Positions 25,967-34,421 of a stretch of 64,000 nucleotides of DNA are shown here, piece after piece. The first letter of the stretch is position 1; every line of letters begins with the position of its first letter. The translations under genes and the position numbers were made by a program. The notes under the pieces were generated by a model. The model was not told where the DNA came from, searched no databases, and saw only the letters and a program-made list of their open reading frames with translations. This DNA comes from Microvirga flavescens (lineage in GTDB: Bacteria > Pseudomonadota > Alphaproteobacteria > Rhizobiales > Beijerinckiaceae). The stretch is from contig NZ_QMKH01000003.1 of the NCBI RefSeq assembly GCF_003290125.1, positions 248,001 through 312,000 on the forward strand, given 5' to 3'.

Positions 25967-26170
25967 TCAGCGGAACGCCACGCCGGGCTTGAAGCCGAGC
26001 TTCTTGAAAGCCATCGCCGCAGGACAGAAACCGGTTACGGACGACTGCATCAGGTTCACGCCAACGAAGGCCGTCAGCCAGAACCAATACGGCGACACGT
26101 AAAGGCCGAGCCCCAGGGACAGCAGCACCATAAAGCCCGCAAAGAACATCACAGCACGATCGATCGTCAT
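25967..26170 (-). CDS. DUF2892 (YgaP-like) inner membrane protein
   Basis: A 67-residue protein with two membrane segments (about 6-24 and 27-45) and the family end motif TGFCPAAMAFKKLGFKPG. Known of the family: the same domain forms the membrane anchor of YgaP rhodanese, and stand-alone copies occur in bigR-type sulfide operons. It is the first gene of the leftward operon that continues into the RND pump, divergent from the BigR-type regulator. AGGGAGAC lies upstream of the ATG. Confidence 0.88.
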   Translation of the reverse strand: MTIDRAVMFFAGFMVLLSLGLGLYVSPYWFWLTAFVGVNLMQSSVTGFCPAAMAFKKLGFKPGVAFR

Positions 26171-26295
26171 TTTAAGTCTCCCTTTGCGACGGCGGAGCGA
26201 TGCGTATGGAATTTTCCATTGCTGCCACTTGCAGGTAGGTTGCCATCCTGCCGCGGGTAGGCCCGCGCCATCGTTCTTGACATCATATATAAGAA

Positions 26296-26312
26296 ATTGC
26301 TAATTAAGCAAT
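26296..26312. promoter_or_regulatory. Probable operator of the BigR-type repressor
   Basis: ATTGCT (26296-26301), five bases, AGCAAT (26307-26312): a perfect 6-bp dyad in an AT-rich patch between the divergent regulator and DUF2892 genes. It lies 23 bases upstream of the regulator start, so it could control both directions. BigR/SqrR boxes are AT-rich dyads in the same position. Confidence 0.55.
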
Positions 26313-26335
26313 ATCTAATTTACAGGAGCCCGCAA

Positions 26336-26650
26336 GTGATCGATCCTGGCTTCGATCCGGAGGTTTTCGAAAAGAAGGCCACGGAGGTCGCCGATATTCT
26401 TCGTGCGCTCGCCAACGAACGCCGGCTGATGATCGTCTGCAAGCTGGTGGAATGGGGCGAGGCCAACGGGACTGCCTTGGCGGACGCGGTTTCGCTGTCG
26501 CAATCGGCCCTCTCGCAGCATCTGGCGAAGATGCGGGACGAGGGCATCGTCACCTTCCGACGCGAGAGTCAGACCCTCTGGTACCGCGTCGCCGATCCGC
26601 GCATCGAAGAACTCCTCGCCACGCTGCACAAGCTTTATTGCCGCCCGTGA
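26336..26650 (+). CDS. bigR: ArsR-family persulfide-sensing repressor (BigR/SqrR type)
   Basis: A 104-residue winged-helix repressor. The recognition helix is in SLSQSALSQHLAKMRDEGIV. Two Cys, at residues 35 (MIVCKL) and 102 (LYCRP), occupy the positions of the dithiol pair that forms a tetrasulfide bridge in SqrR and BigR on exposure to persulfide. No metal-site motif of arsenic or zinc ArsR sensors is seen. The start is GTG 26336, seven bases after AGGAG; an ATG at 26297 overlaps the presumed operator. It heads an operon with a DUF442 sulfur transferase and faces the DUF2892-RND operon. Confidence 0.85.
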   Translation: MIDPGFDPEVFEKKATEVADILRALANERRLMIVCKLVEWGEANGTALADAVSLSQSALSQHLAKMRDEGIVTFRRESQTLWYRVADPRIEELLATLHKLYCRP

Positions 26651-26682
26651 GCGGTGCATTCCACGAAATGAAAGGAGCTCTC

Positions 26683-27090
26683 ATGCAAGCCGCCAAACTC
26701 TCACAAGACATCTCCGTCTCTCCTCAGCTGACGGAAGACGATCTGAAGCAGGCCGCAACGCAGGGCTTCAAATCCGTCATCAACAATCGCCCCGATGGAG
26801 AGAGCCCAGACCAGCCTTTGAACACCACACTCGCTGCCCTCGCGGCGCAACTCGGTCTCGACTACCGGCACATTCCGCTCGTTCCCGGCCAGTTGACCGC
26901 CGCCCATGTCGCAGCCTTCAAAGCTGCCCTTGGCGAGATGAAGCATCCCATCCTCGCCTTCTGTCGCTCGGGAACGCGCTCGGCCACGCTCTGGGCCCTC
27001 GCCTCAGCGGGCCAACAGGAGCCGGAGGATATCCTTCGTGCCGCCGCTGCTGCCGGATACAATCTCGAGCATTTGCGGTCGCAGCTCTGA
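26683..27090 (+). CDS. TIGR01244/DUF442 sulfur transferase or phosphatase-like protein
   Basis: A 135-residue protein with a dual-specificity-phosphatase-like fold. The active-site loop is CRSGTRSA near residue 88 (Cys-x5-Arg). N-terminal landmarks are LTEDDLKQAATQGFKSVINN and NNRPDGE. This is the DUF442 domain, which in Xylella and Agrobacterium is fused to the persulfide dioxygenase Blh controlled by BigR; here it stands alone. It probably handles sulfane sulfur. ATG 26683 follows a strong AAAGGAG, and the gene lies 32 bases behind the repressor gene. Confidence 0.87.
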   Translation: MQAAKLSQDISVSPQLTEDDLKQAATQGFKSVINNRPDGESPDQPLNTTLAALAAQLGLDYRHIPLVPGQLTAAHVAAFKAALGEMKHPILAFCRSGTRSATLWALASAGQQEPEDILRAAAAAGYNLEHLRSQL

Positions 27091-27237
27091 GAGCTGAACG
27101 GCGCCACGTCACCACGAGAACGCAACGACGGGCGGGGCGGTCGCCGCTCCGCTTGGCCGACAACTTGTGCCACCTCAGCGCGCATGAAAGCGCCAACCGT
27201 CTCATGGCTCTCGATAAACGACGATGTTCGTTGGATT

Positions 27238-27312
27238 TGGCTGGGGCGCCAGGATTCGAACCTGGGAATGGCGGTACCAAAAACCGCTGCCTTACCGCTT
27301 GGCGACGCCCCA
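27238..27312 (-). tRNA. tRNA-Gln (UUG)
   Basis: On the minus strand a complete 75-nt tRNA: acceptor arm TGGGGCG pairing with CGCCCCA, a loop with anticodon TTG between GCGG and CCGC arms, T arm CCAGG-TTCGAAT-CCTGG, and encoded CCA at 27240-27238. Single copy within the window. Confidence 0.95.
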
Positions 27313-27465
27313 ATGCGCTTCGTGAAGCGCGGTTTACATAGTCGGCATGAGCGTCGCTGGCAACCGTGTTTGTCGCAGTTGGAAAGAGATGAATTTTTTG
27401 TCGCCTTGGCGCTTGCAGGACCCCCATCCCGCCGCTATAAGGCGGCCTCCCGACGATTTCGGCGG

Positions 27466-27542
27466 CGGAGTGTAGCGCAGTCTGGTAGCGCACTACGTTC
27501 GGGACGTAGGGGTCGCAGGTTCAAATCCTGCCACTCCGACCA
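27466..27542 (+). tRNA. tRNA-Pro (CGG)
   Basis: A complete 77-nt tRNA: acceptor CGGAGTG (27466-27472) pairs with CACTCCG (27532-27538), the anticodon stem CTACG/CGTAG encloses TTCGGGA giving anticodon CGG, the T arm is GCAGG-TTCAAAT-CCTGC, and CCA is encoded at 27540-27542. Confidence 0.96.
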
Positions 27543-28033
27543 TTATTTCCGCTGAAATCACAACGTCTTTCAAAAGAAGAAACTTCCCGCTTAGCGGGAT
27601 CGTGTACCGCTTCATGTACCGAATGAGCATGCCGGCCGTCGGCACACCGACCTTTTAACTCAGAGTTTTGAACGGGACCGCCTAAATCCCACATGGTCAC
27701 CGAGTGAGACAGAGCGCGTCTGTCTTGCGCGTGCTGTCGCCTTCCCTGTCCCAAGGCAAAAAAATTCATCCGACATTGGAAACTTTTCTCGCGGGTTGTC
27801 GCTTCTCATTTGTCATGAGAGCCAAAAAGTCCTATTGCGTGCGCCTGCACGCATTCCCTAAAGGAAGAAATGCAACAACAAAGCAATCCTGAGGCACCCC
27901 TTCTTTTACCCCTTCACTCTTTCAAAGTCTGAGTCGCGGGCGTAGCATTCTGGCTCTTGGCGTAGAGCACAGACCGCCCGGTTAAGTTCGCCTCATGAAG
28001 TATATAGCGTTCGGATCGGCGGGAGGATTTGAT
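27543..28033. other. Gene-free stretch after tRNA-Pro
   Basis: About 490 bases with no supported gene on either strand. It is AT-richer than the surroundings and holds only short frames without ribosome sites. tRNA 3' ends are common integration sites, so I looked for a second copy of the tRNA end and for integrase remnants, and found neither. It may simply hold the promoter of the gene at 28034. Confidence 0.5.
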
Positions 28034-28477
28034 ATGACGGATGAAGAAGTTGAGATCGTAGCGGAAGAACTTGCCAAGATCGGCGGGACATCCTGGTATC
28101 CCGGCCGGGAGAGCAGCAGCATCCTCCGCGTGATCTCGGACCGGTACCGCGACCGGGCCCGGGCCGCGATTGCGGCTCTGGATCGTTATCGGGCGCAGAA
28201 CGGCACCCCCAGCGATGATCCCTCGAGCGCCGCTCCACAGGCGAAGTCGCCTGCCTCCCCCCGCGCGGATGACAGCATCGCGGTCGGCGATACCGTCGTC
28301 TACCGCCCCCCGGCAGATCGCCGCGCCTACTCCTGCACGGTCGACGCCGTGCGTGAGGGTGAGGCCTATCTCGTTCTCAATCGCCGCGAGAATGTCGGCT
28401 GGGTTCCTCTTCCCGAGCTTCTGCGGGTCGCCGCGGATCACGAATCGGCAGAGAATGATCAGGCTTCCAAGGCCTGA
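28034..28477 (+). CDS. Hypothetical two-part soluble protein
   Basis: A 147-residue protein I do not recognise. Residues 1-55 are helical and charged (DEEVEIVAEELAKIGG, then SWYPGRESSSILRVISDRYR). A Pro/Ser/Ala-rich linker follows at about 60-85. Residues 88-130 look like a small beta-barrel (VGDTVVYRPPADRRAYSCTV). ATG 28034 follows GGGAGGA at a good distance; the earlier ATG at 27995 has none. A strong terminator follows, shared with bioY. It has no obvious partner. Confidence 0.7.
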   Translation: MTDEEVEIVAEELAKIGGTSWYPGRESSSILRVISDRYRDRARAAIAALDRYRAQNGTPSDDPSSAAPQAKSPASPRADDSIAVGDTVVYRPPADRRAYSCTVDAVREGEAYLVLNRRENVGWVPLPELLRVAADHESAENDQASKA

Positions 28478-28514
28478 GCAGCAACAGCGGTTCACGCTTC
28501 CCGATGCGAACATG

Positions 28515-28543
28515 AAAAAAGCCGCCCTTTCAGGCGGCTTTTC
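28515..28543. terminator. Bidirectional terminator between the 147-aa gene and bioY
   Basis: GCCGCC (28521-28526) pairs with GGCGGC (28533-28538), extended by AAAA and TTTT arms on either side. It lies downstream of both convergent genes and can stop transcription in either direction. Confidence 0.8.
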
Positions 28544-28567
28544 TCGTTTATGGGATTGAGAGGCGGA

Positions 28568-29179
28568 TTATCGCGCGCTGCGGCGGGCAACGGTCCAACC
28601 GGCCTGCATCAGGGCGACGGCAAGAGCCGTCTTGACGACAGTCGCGGCGATGAACGGGGCGGCACCGACTGCCCAAGCCTTGAGGACGGGCATCCACATG
28701 GACAGCCAGCCAAGGCCGAAGGCGAAGATGACGGCATGCCCGATCGTCATCATGACGATGACGCGGGCGAGCGAGCGATCCCAGCCCTTCTCTGCCATGA
28801 CGCCCATGACGAGAGCCGAGGCGAGGAAGCCCAGAAGGAAGCCGCCCGTCGGACCTGCAAAGTAGCCGAGGCCAGCCGGCAGCGGGGGGGTGTTGGCGAA
28901 AACCGGCAGGCCCGCAGCGCCCTGCGCCAGATAAAGCGCGACGGTCGCCACGCCGAGCCGCGAGCCATAGGTTGCGCCGATGACGAGGACGACGAGCGTC
29001 TGCATCGTCATGGGGACGGGATAGAAGGGAACCTGCACCTTGGCGGACAGGGTCAACAGCGCCGAGCCGACAACCGCCAGAACGACGGCGCGCAGGGCGG
29101 CGAAACGGACATCATCCTTGGAGGGCCAGAACAGGCCGGCAAGGGTGGGCGAAGCCAGCGACGATGCGCCAATCGACAT
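28568..29179 (-). CDS. bioY: Biotin transporter BioY
   Basis: A 203-residue S-component of the ECF-type biotin importer with six hydrophobic segments. Family hallmarks are VQVPFYPVPMTMQTLVVLVIG near residue 50, GLPVFAN near residue 92 and GPTGGFLLGF near residue 110. No bioMN genes are nearby, so it acts alone or with a shared energising module elsewhere. I found no intact BioR palindrome upstream. Confidence 0.93.
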   Translation of the reverse strand: MSIGASSLASPTLAGLFWPSKDDVRFAALRAVVLAVVGSALLTLSAKVQVPFYPVPMTMQTLVVLVIGATYGSRLGVATVALYLAQGAAGLPVFANTPPLPAGLGYFAGPTGGFLLGFLASALVMGVMAEKGWDRSLARVIVMMTIGHAVIFAFGLGWLSMWMPVLKAWAVGAAPFIAATVVKTALAVALMQAGWTVARRSAR

Positions 29180-29326
29180 TTCAGTCTCCAGAACTTACGC
29201 CGCTTCGACGGCGGCTCACAACGCCTTATAGGAGGGTCGGGCGGATGTCTCAAGGCGATGGCCTCTGGCGACCCACCGGAAACGAACCGATAGAGCGGCA
29301 GCGCTCCATTCATGCAGGATAGGCCG

Positions 29327-30238
29327 ATGTCCGACGACCTTGTCTTCGATACGGGCTTTACGACCCCTTCGGGCGAATGCGCCCGCCTCAGCCCCCTCGT
29401 TCGCCGGATCGTCGCCGGCAATCCGGGGCCGATCACCTTCACCGGCACCTGCAGCTACATCGTCGGCAACGGACGCGTCGCGATCATCGATCCCGGCCCG
29501 GACTTGGCCGACCATGTCGAGGCGCTGCTGAACGCAGTGCGAGGCGAGACGGTCACGCATATTCTCGTATCGCACACCCATAGGGACCACTCCCCCGCCG
29601 CCCGCGCCATCAAGGAGGCGACGGGTGCGCTCATCGTCGGATGCAGCGCCCACCGCAGCGCGCGCCCCCTCGCCCTTGGCGAGGCCAACATGCTGGAGGC
29701 GAGCTCGGACAAGGATTACGCGCCCGAGCAGGAGCTTTTCGAGGGCGATACGGTCGAGGGGCCGGGCTGGCGGCTCTCGGCTGTCGCGACGCCGGGGCAT
29801 ATGGCCAATCACCTGGCTTTCGCCCTGCCCGAAGAGCGCACGCTGTTTTCCGCGGACCATGTCATGGCCTGGTCCACCACCGTCGTCGCGCCGCCGGACG
29901 GGGCGATGAGCGACTACATGGCATCCCTCGAGAAGCTGCGCGCGCGGGAGGATGAGATCTACTGGCCCGGTCACGGCGGGCCGGTGCGCGAGCCGCAACG
30001 TTTCCTGCGCGCCCTCGCCCTTCACCGCCGCCAGCGGGAAGCATCCATTCTCAACCGTCTGAGAGAGGGCGACCGCGCGATTCCGGCGATTGTCGCTGCG
30101 ATCTATCAGGGCCTGAAGCCTGCTCTGATTGGAGCGGCGGGCCTTTCCGTTTTCGCCCATCTGGAAGATCTCGTGGCGCGCGGAATCGTGCGGACAGACG
30201 GCGAGCCGACGCTGACGAGCGAATATCGCCTGGCCTGA
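29327..30238 (+). CDS. Metallo-beta-lactamase fold hydrolase (LACTB2-like)
   Basis: A 303-residue zinc hydrolase. The HxHxDH motif is SHTHRDHS near residue 85, further ligands are in GHMANHLAF near 160 and FSADHVM near 178, and GHGGPV is near 217. The C-terminal 60 residues form the small winged-helix-like domain typical of the LACTB2 branch. Members of that branch act on RNA or thioesters; the substrate here is unknown. ATG 29327 follows GGATAGG; ATG 29312 has no site. The gene ends 8 bases from the convergent DUF1499 gene. Confidence 0.88.
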   Translation: MSDDLVFDTGFTTPSGECARLSPLVRRIVAGNPGPITFTGTCSYIVGNGRVAIIDPGPDLADHVEALLNAVRGETVTHILVSHTHRDHSPAARAIKEATGALIVGCSAHRSARPLALGEANMLEASSDKDYAPEQELFEGDTVEGPGWRLSAVATPGHMANHLAFALPEERTLFSADHVMAWSTTVVAPPDGAMSDYMASLEKLRAREDEIYWPGHGGPVREPQRFLRALALHRRQREASILNRLREGDRAIPAIVAAIYQGLKPALIGAAGLSVFAHLEDLVARGIVRTDGEPTLTSEYRLA

Positions 30239-30246
30239 GCACAGCC

Positions 30247-31026
30247 TTATTTGGCGGCAATCGCGAGGTTGGAAACCTCGTCGAGAAAAGCGCGGATGCG
30301 CTTGGCGTTCGTGCCGAAATCGCGCGTACCGAAGCGCGATGCGGAGCGGATGTCGATGCGCGCGCCATCCGCGCGGGGACGCACACGCACGGTCACATCG
30401 CCGGGCAGCCTGAGAAGCAGAGTTCTGTCGACAGCCTCCAGATAGCCGCTTCCCGTGCGCCCGCCGGGAGGCCGCGTCTCGATCACCTGCCAGCCGAGAT
30501 TGGCGGCGGCCTTGCGCACCAGCGCGAAAGCCTCCACCGGCCCCATGTCGAGGGAGAGCGGAGCGACCTCCCGATAGGCCGCGCGCTGCGCCTCGCGCTT
30601 CTCCAAAGGCACCTCCGGCGGAACCCAGCCGCCCCGTGCGGCAAGAACGGCGCGGGAGCGGGAGAATCCGGGCGGGGATTCGATATCCGTGCTGATGTCG
30701 TTCACCGGCGGCAACCGGACGCCCTGAAGAGCGAGCCACGCCGGATAGGCGAGCAGCAAAGCCGCGAGGAAGATCCCGAATACCGCGCTGCCGAACCCTT
30801 GCCTCCCTTCTTGCCAGATGCGCACGAACGCGATGCCCGAGAGGAGGATGGCAAGAAGTGCGAGAACGCCCCCCGCCCCCAGCGCGATGAATCCGGCCTC
30901 ATAATCGATCCGCTCGAACCGGATCAACAAAGCCGCGAGAGCCGCGACCGCAATGGCGAACCACGCGATCATGGGCGACCATTTCGCGGGACGGGTAACC
31001 GGTTCCTCGATGATGAGATGACGCAT
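30247..31026 (-). CDS. DUF1499 domain membrane protein
   Basis: A 259-residue protein. Three to four hydrophobic segments lie in residues 18-100, followed by a soluble domain at about 115-255. In it SAS-RFGTRDFGTNAKRIRAF and the preceding DGARIDIRS are the DUF1499 core. Family function is unknown; it is common in Alphaproteobacteria and in chloroplast-related proteins. No operon partner is evident. Confidence 0.85.
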   Translation of the reverse strand: MRHLIIEEPVTRPAKWSPMIAWFAIAVAALAALLIRFERIDYEAGFIALGAGGVLALLAILLSGIAFVRIWQEGRQGFGSAVFGIFLAALLLAYPAWLALQGVRLPPVNDISTDIESPPGFSRSRAVLAARGGWVPPEVPLEKREAQRAAYREVAPLSLDMGPVEAFALVRKAAANLGWQVIETRPPGGRTGSGYLEAVDRTLLLRLPGDVTVRVRPRADGARIDIRSASRFGTRDFGTNAKRIRAFLDEVSNLAIAAK

Positions 31027-31033
31027 GACGCTC

Positions 31034-31065
31034 AGAACCTAGAGCGCTTTTCGGAAAAGTGGATG
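31034..31065. repeat. Possible short intergenic repeat of Hyphomicrobiales
   Basis: CTAGAGCGCTTTTCGGAAAA and the following bases resemble the short palindromic intergenic element common in genomes of this order; a related element is at 60413-60457. The match is from memory and partial. Confidence 0.3.
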
Positions 31066-31177
31066 TTGCGCCCACACCCTCAGCGCCCCGGCACCGCACC
31101 TCGCCCCCGGCATCGTCGTCGTTTGGCCGTTTGAACGTTCCGATATAAACTGTTGCCGCTTTCGAGGATTTCCCGCT

Positions 31178-31660
31178 TTGAGTTCACTTGCCGCAACGGA
31201 TCAGCAGGCCGATCCGCTTCGTATCTGGTTCCGCTTCGTGCGCCTGCACCGGCGCGCCCTCAACACCGTCTCGATGCGGCTCAAGGAAATCGGCCTTTCG
31301 ATCCCGCAATTCGACCTTCTGTCGACGCTCACCGAGCAGGAAGGTTTGAGCCAGCAGGAACTCGCGGAAAAGCTGTATGTCACAAAAGGCAACGTCTCCG
31401 GCCTTCTCGACAGAATGGTGGAAGCCGGGCTCGTCGAGCGCCGCTCGATCCCCGGGGATCGCCGCTCGAACGCGCTTTACCTGACCGCAAAGGGGCGTGA
31501 GCTCGCGGAGAAAGGAATCGCCGCGCAGCGCGCTTACGTGTTCGACACTCTCGGAACGCTCGAAAGTAGCGATCTCACGGAATTGGAGCGAATCGTGCTG
31601 ACTTGGCGCGAGAGGGCTCGCGATTTCGAAGGCAAGAAATCCGCGAAGAAGAAAGCTTAG
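31178..31660 (+). CDS. MarR-family transcriptional regulator
   Basis: A 160-residue winged-helix regulator. The DNA-binding part is at about residues 48-110 (LTEQEGLSQQELAEKLYVTK, then GNVSGLLDRMVEAGLVER and the wing PGDRRSNALYLT). The tail is Lys-rich. The start is a TTG at 31178; no nearby ATG precedes the first helix. Its target is unknown. The DoxX gene downstream is 174 bases away and may have its own promoter. Confidence 0.88.
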   Translation: MSSLAATDQQADPLRIWFRFVRLHRRALNTVSMRLKEIGLSIPQFDLLSTLTEQEGLSQQELAEKLYVTKGNVSGLLDRMVEAGLVERRSIPGDRRSNALYLTAKGRELAEKGIAAQRAYVFDTLGTLESSDLTELERIVLTWRERARDFEGKKSAKKKA

Positions 31661-31834
31661 AGCGGCGGATGCCGCAGCATCCTCACTAAGAAATTTTCCC
31701 TCTCTGCAAGGCCTTCCGTCCGGGATGTGCGATCAAGCACACTCTTTCCCCGCAAGTTTTCGCACAACTTCCACAGCGGAAGCGGCATGATATATCGCCT
31801 CCGCAATCCAAGTAGATCTTAGAAAGAATTTTCC

Positions 31835-32248
31835 ATGACACCACGTTGGGTCCAGACCATCTTGTCGAACAAGGGCTTCGAGATTTTCGCGCGCGTCTTA
31901 TTCATGTTCGTTTTTCTTGCCGGCGGCCTCTCGAAGGTTCTGGATTTTCAAGGCGGCCTCGCAGAAATGCGCCATTTCAACCTTGAGCCGGCAGTTTTCT
32001 TCAACGTGCTGACGGCCTTAGTCCTCCTGGTTGGCGCGGTGCTGATCATCCTCGACAAGGTGACGTGGCTCGCTGCGGGCGCTTTGGGCGTCTTCACGTT
32101 CCTCACCATTCTCATCGTCCATCGCTTCTGGGCCCTGGAAGGCCAAGCGGGCGTCGTGGCGCTGCATACCGCCACGGAGCACCTCTCCGTGATTGGCGCA
32201 CTGATGCTGGTCGCGATCTATTCCGAGCGTTCCAAGAAGAAGTCATGA
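31835..32248 (+). CDS. DoxX family membrane protein
   Basis: A 137-residue inner membrane protein with four predicted helices. The N-terminal RVLFMFVFLAGGLSKVLDFQ pattern and length fit the DoxX/DoxD-like family, which is linked in other bacteria to redox stress and thiosulfate chemistry. The upstream region is AT-rich, but no EcfG consensus is visible. Confidence 0.82.
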   Translation: MTPRWVQTILSNKGFEIFARVLFMFVFLAGGLSKVLDFQGGLAEMRHFNLEPAVFFNVLTALVLLVGAVLIILDKVTWLAAGALGVFTFLTILIVHRFWALEGQAGVVALHTATEHLSVIGALMLVAIYSERSKKKS

Positions 32249-32418
32249 TGCAAAGGGCGCGTTCCTTCGCGCAAGCTTGACCGTTAATCCACGGTTAAGC
32301 ATCCGCAAGACAATAACGATCAAACCCGCATTGATCGTGGTCTTGCCTCGAAGTTGTCACGACCATCGGGATCATGAAGGCCCGTTGTTCTGAGGAACGA
32401 CTTCGCTAAACGTCAAGG

Positions 32419-32622
32419 ATGAGCGTAATGCTTTTGAAAAGCACCCCGCCGAAGCAACCTGGCCATCAGAAGACTTCGGCTTCGGGTGAGCTGGCAAAGG
32501 CCTTCAAGCCCGTCGCGCTGCCGGCCCTCGTGGCAGCGATGCAAGTGGCGAAGCCTCAGACGGTGGCTGCCGAACGAAAAGAGCTTCCCGCGATTTTACG
32601 CCAGGAAGCTCTGACCGATTGA
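32419..32622 (+). CDS. Small hypothetical protein
   Basis: A 67-residue basic protein with no membrane segment, rich in Lys, Pro and Ala. It is followed 15 bases later by a strong terminator, which supports a real transcript. The start is 32419 or 32428; AAGGA lies before the second. I do not recognise the family and cannot exclude a chance frame. Confidence 0.45.
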   Translation: MSVMLLKSTPPKQPGHQKTSASGELAKAFKPVALPALVAAMQVAKPQTVAAERKELPAILRQEALTD

Positions 32623-32636
32623 TCCGGATAGACTAT

Positions 32637-32665
32637 GAAAAGGGCGCCGCGAAGGCGCCCTTTTT
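32637..32665. terminator. Bidirectional terminator
   Basis: AGGGCGCC (32641-32648) pairs with GGCGCCCT (32654-32661) around a GCGAA loop, with A and T runs outside. It lies between the convergent small gene and the L,D-transpeptidase gene. Confidence 0.85.
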
Positions 32666-32667
32666 CG

Positions 32668-33255
32668 TTATCGCACAATGACTTTCGCGTTCGCGCCGAC
32701 GCGGTTGTAGAGATCCACCACGTCGATGTTCTTCATGCGGATGCAGCCTGACGACACGGCAAGGCCGATCTTCTCCGGCTCGTTGGTGCCGTGAATGCGA
32801 TAGAGAGTGTCCTTGTCGCCCTCGTAAAGGTAGAGAGCGCGCGCGCCGAGCGGATTTTCCGGTCCGCCCTTGGTGAAGCGCACATGCGGCCAGCGCACCT
32901 TCATTTCCGCCGGCGGGTTCCAATCCGGCCATTCCGCCTTGCGGGCGACACGAGCCGTGCCCGTCCAGCCATAGGCCTCATCGCCGACAGCGACGCCGTA
33001 ACGGATCACCTTCTTGCCGGGCAGCACATAGTAGAGGAAACGCTCCTTCGTATCGACGACGATGGTGCCGGGCGCTTCGCCGGTCGAATCGTCCATCAGA
33101 TAGCGTCCGTACCGCAGATCGTCCTGCGCCTTGGGAACGAGCGCCATGAATTCCGCGTCGCGGGCCGACAACTCGGGCTCGGGAACCCCCTTGAAGGTAC
33201 ACCCGGCAACGGCAACCGACGTAGCCAGGAGAAGTGACAGGCCCGAAAACCTCAT
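32668..33255 (-). CDS. L,D-transpeptidase lipoprotein (YkuD family)
   Basis: A 195-residue envelope protein. The lipobox is VAVAGC with the lipidated Cys at residue 19. The YkuD catalytic region carries IHGTNEP near 155 and SSGCIRM near 170, which gives the active-site His and Cys. It makes 3-3 peptidoglycan cross-links or attaches proteins to the cell wall. L,D-transpeptidases are numerous in Hyphomicrobiales. The gene stands alone and ends at the hairpin at 32637-32665. Confidence 0.93.
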   Translation of the reverse strand: MRFSGLSLLLATSVAVAGCTFKGVPEPELSARDAEFMALVPKAQDDLRYGRYLMDDSTGEAPGTIVVDTKERFLYYVLPGKKVIRYGVAVGDEAYGWTGTARVARKAEWPDWNPPAEMKVRWPHVRFTKGGPENPLGARALYLYEGDKDTLYRIHGTNEPEKIGLAVSSGCIRMKNIDVVDLYNRVGANAKVIVR

Positions 33256-33447
33256 GAGACAAAGCCTCGCTACACTGCAAAAAGCAGCATTGTTTTAAGA
33301 ACATGCGGAAGATGGAGATCCCGGCAGGGAAGCCCTGGCCGAATCAACAGTACCTTGACACGAAATAGCGTCCAATAGTGTTGCTTTGCAACAACATGGA
33401 CAGACGCACAAAGCATTGCGAAACTAGATGTTCCCTTTCGAGGCGTC

Positions 33448-34377
33448 ATGAGCACCCTTTATCTCAGCCACCCCGCCGCCCTGGACCACCAGACCCCGCT
33501 CGGGCACCCCGAACGAGCGGACCGGATTCGCGCCATCGAAGCCGCCCTGGAGCAGGAGCGGTTTTCTGCTCTCGTGCGCGAGCAGGCGCCGATGGCCGAA
33601 CTCGACACCATCGCGCTGGTCCACCCTGCGCATTATGTGGAGGGACTTCGCGACATCTGCCCTCGCGAAGGACTCGTAAGACTCGACGACGATACCGTGA
33701 TGTCACCCGGCACGTTCGAGGCGGCCCTGCGGAGCGCGGGCGGCGCGGTGCGCGCTGTCGACGAGGTGATGACCGGCCAGATGAGAAACGCCTTCGTCGC
33801 CATGCGGCCGCCCGGCCACCATGCCGAGCGAGCGCGCGCAATGGGATTCTGTTTCTTCAACAACGCCGCTATCGCCGCACGCCACGCGCAGCATCGACAC
33901 GGCGCGAAGCGCGTCGCGATCCTCGATTGGGACGTCCACCACGGCAACGGGACGCAGGACATCTTCTGGAACGACGCGAGCGTTCTCTATTGCTCGACGC
34001 ACGAGTTTCCTCTCTATCCTGGCACGGGCGCGGCCGACGAGGTGGGGGCCTACGACAACATCGTCAACGTGCCTCTTCATGCCGGCGATGGCAGCCAGGT
34101 TTTTCGTGAAGCGCTTGAAGGGCGCATTCTCCCACGCATCGACACCTTCAAGCCCGACCTCATTGTCATCTCGGCAGGGTTCGATGCTCATTGGCGCGAC
34201 CCGCTGGGAGGCCTGCAATTGACTGAGGGCGATTTTGCCTGGGCCACGAAAATGCTGATGAGCCTCGCGGCCACCCATTGCAACAAGCGGATCGTTTCAG
34301 TGCTCGAAGGAGGATACGACCTCGAGGGGCTCGCCAAGTCGACGGCGCTGCATGTCGACGCTTTGCTCGGGCATTAG
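33448..34377 (+). CDS. Histone deacetylase family protein (AcuC/AphA-like)
   Basis: A 309-residue zinc deacetylase of the class II type. Visible are RPPGHHAE near residue 117 (catalytic His pair), DWDVHHGNGTQ near residue 155 (zinc Asp and His), and SAGFDAHWRDPLGGLQLTE near residue 235 (third ligand). Length is usual for bacterial members, which act on acetylpolyamines or acetyl-lysines. GAGGCG sits just before the ATG. In related genomes this gene often neighbours xseB and dxs; here those are 27 kb away. Confidence 0.92.
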   Translation: MSTLYLSHPAALDHQTPLGHPERADRIRAIEAALEQERFSALVREQAPMAELDTIALVHPAHYVEGLRDICPREGLVRLDDDTVMSPGTFEAALRSAGGAVRAVDEVMTGQMRNAFVAMRPPGHHAERARAMGFCFFNNAAIAARHAQHRHGAKRVAILDWDVHHGNGTQDIFWNDASVLYCSTHEFPLYPGTGAADEVGAYDNIVNVPLHAGDGSQVFREALEGRILPRIDTFKPDLIVISAGFDAHWRDPLGGLQLTEGDFAWATKMLMSLAATHCNKRIVSVLEGGYDLEGLAKSTALHVDALLGH

Positions 34378-34421
34378 CACACGAGCAAAGCACGCAAGAT
34401 CTGAATTTATCGGATCAGGCT

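Noticed and set aside
27520-27542. tRNA-Pro 3' end as an attachment site with a second copy nearby
   Set aside because: No repeated tRNA end and no integrase gene found in the window.
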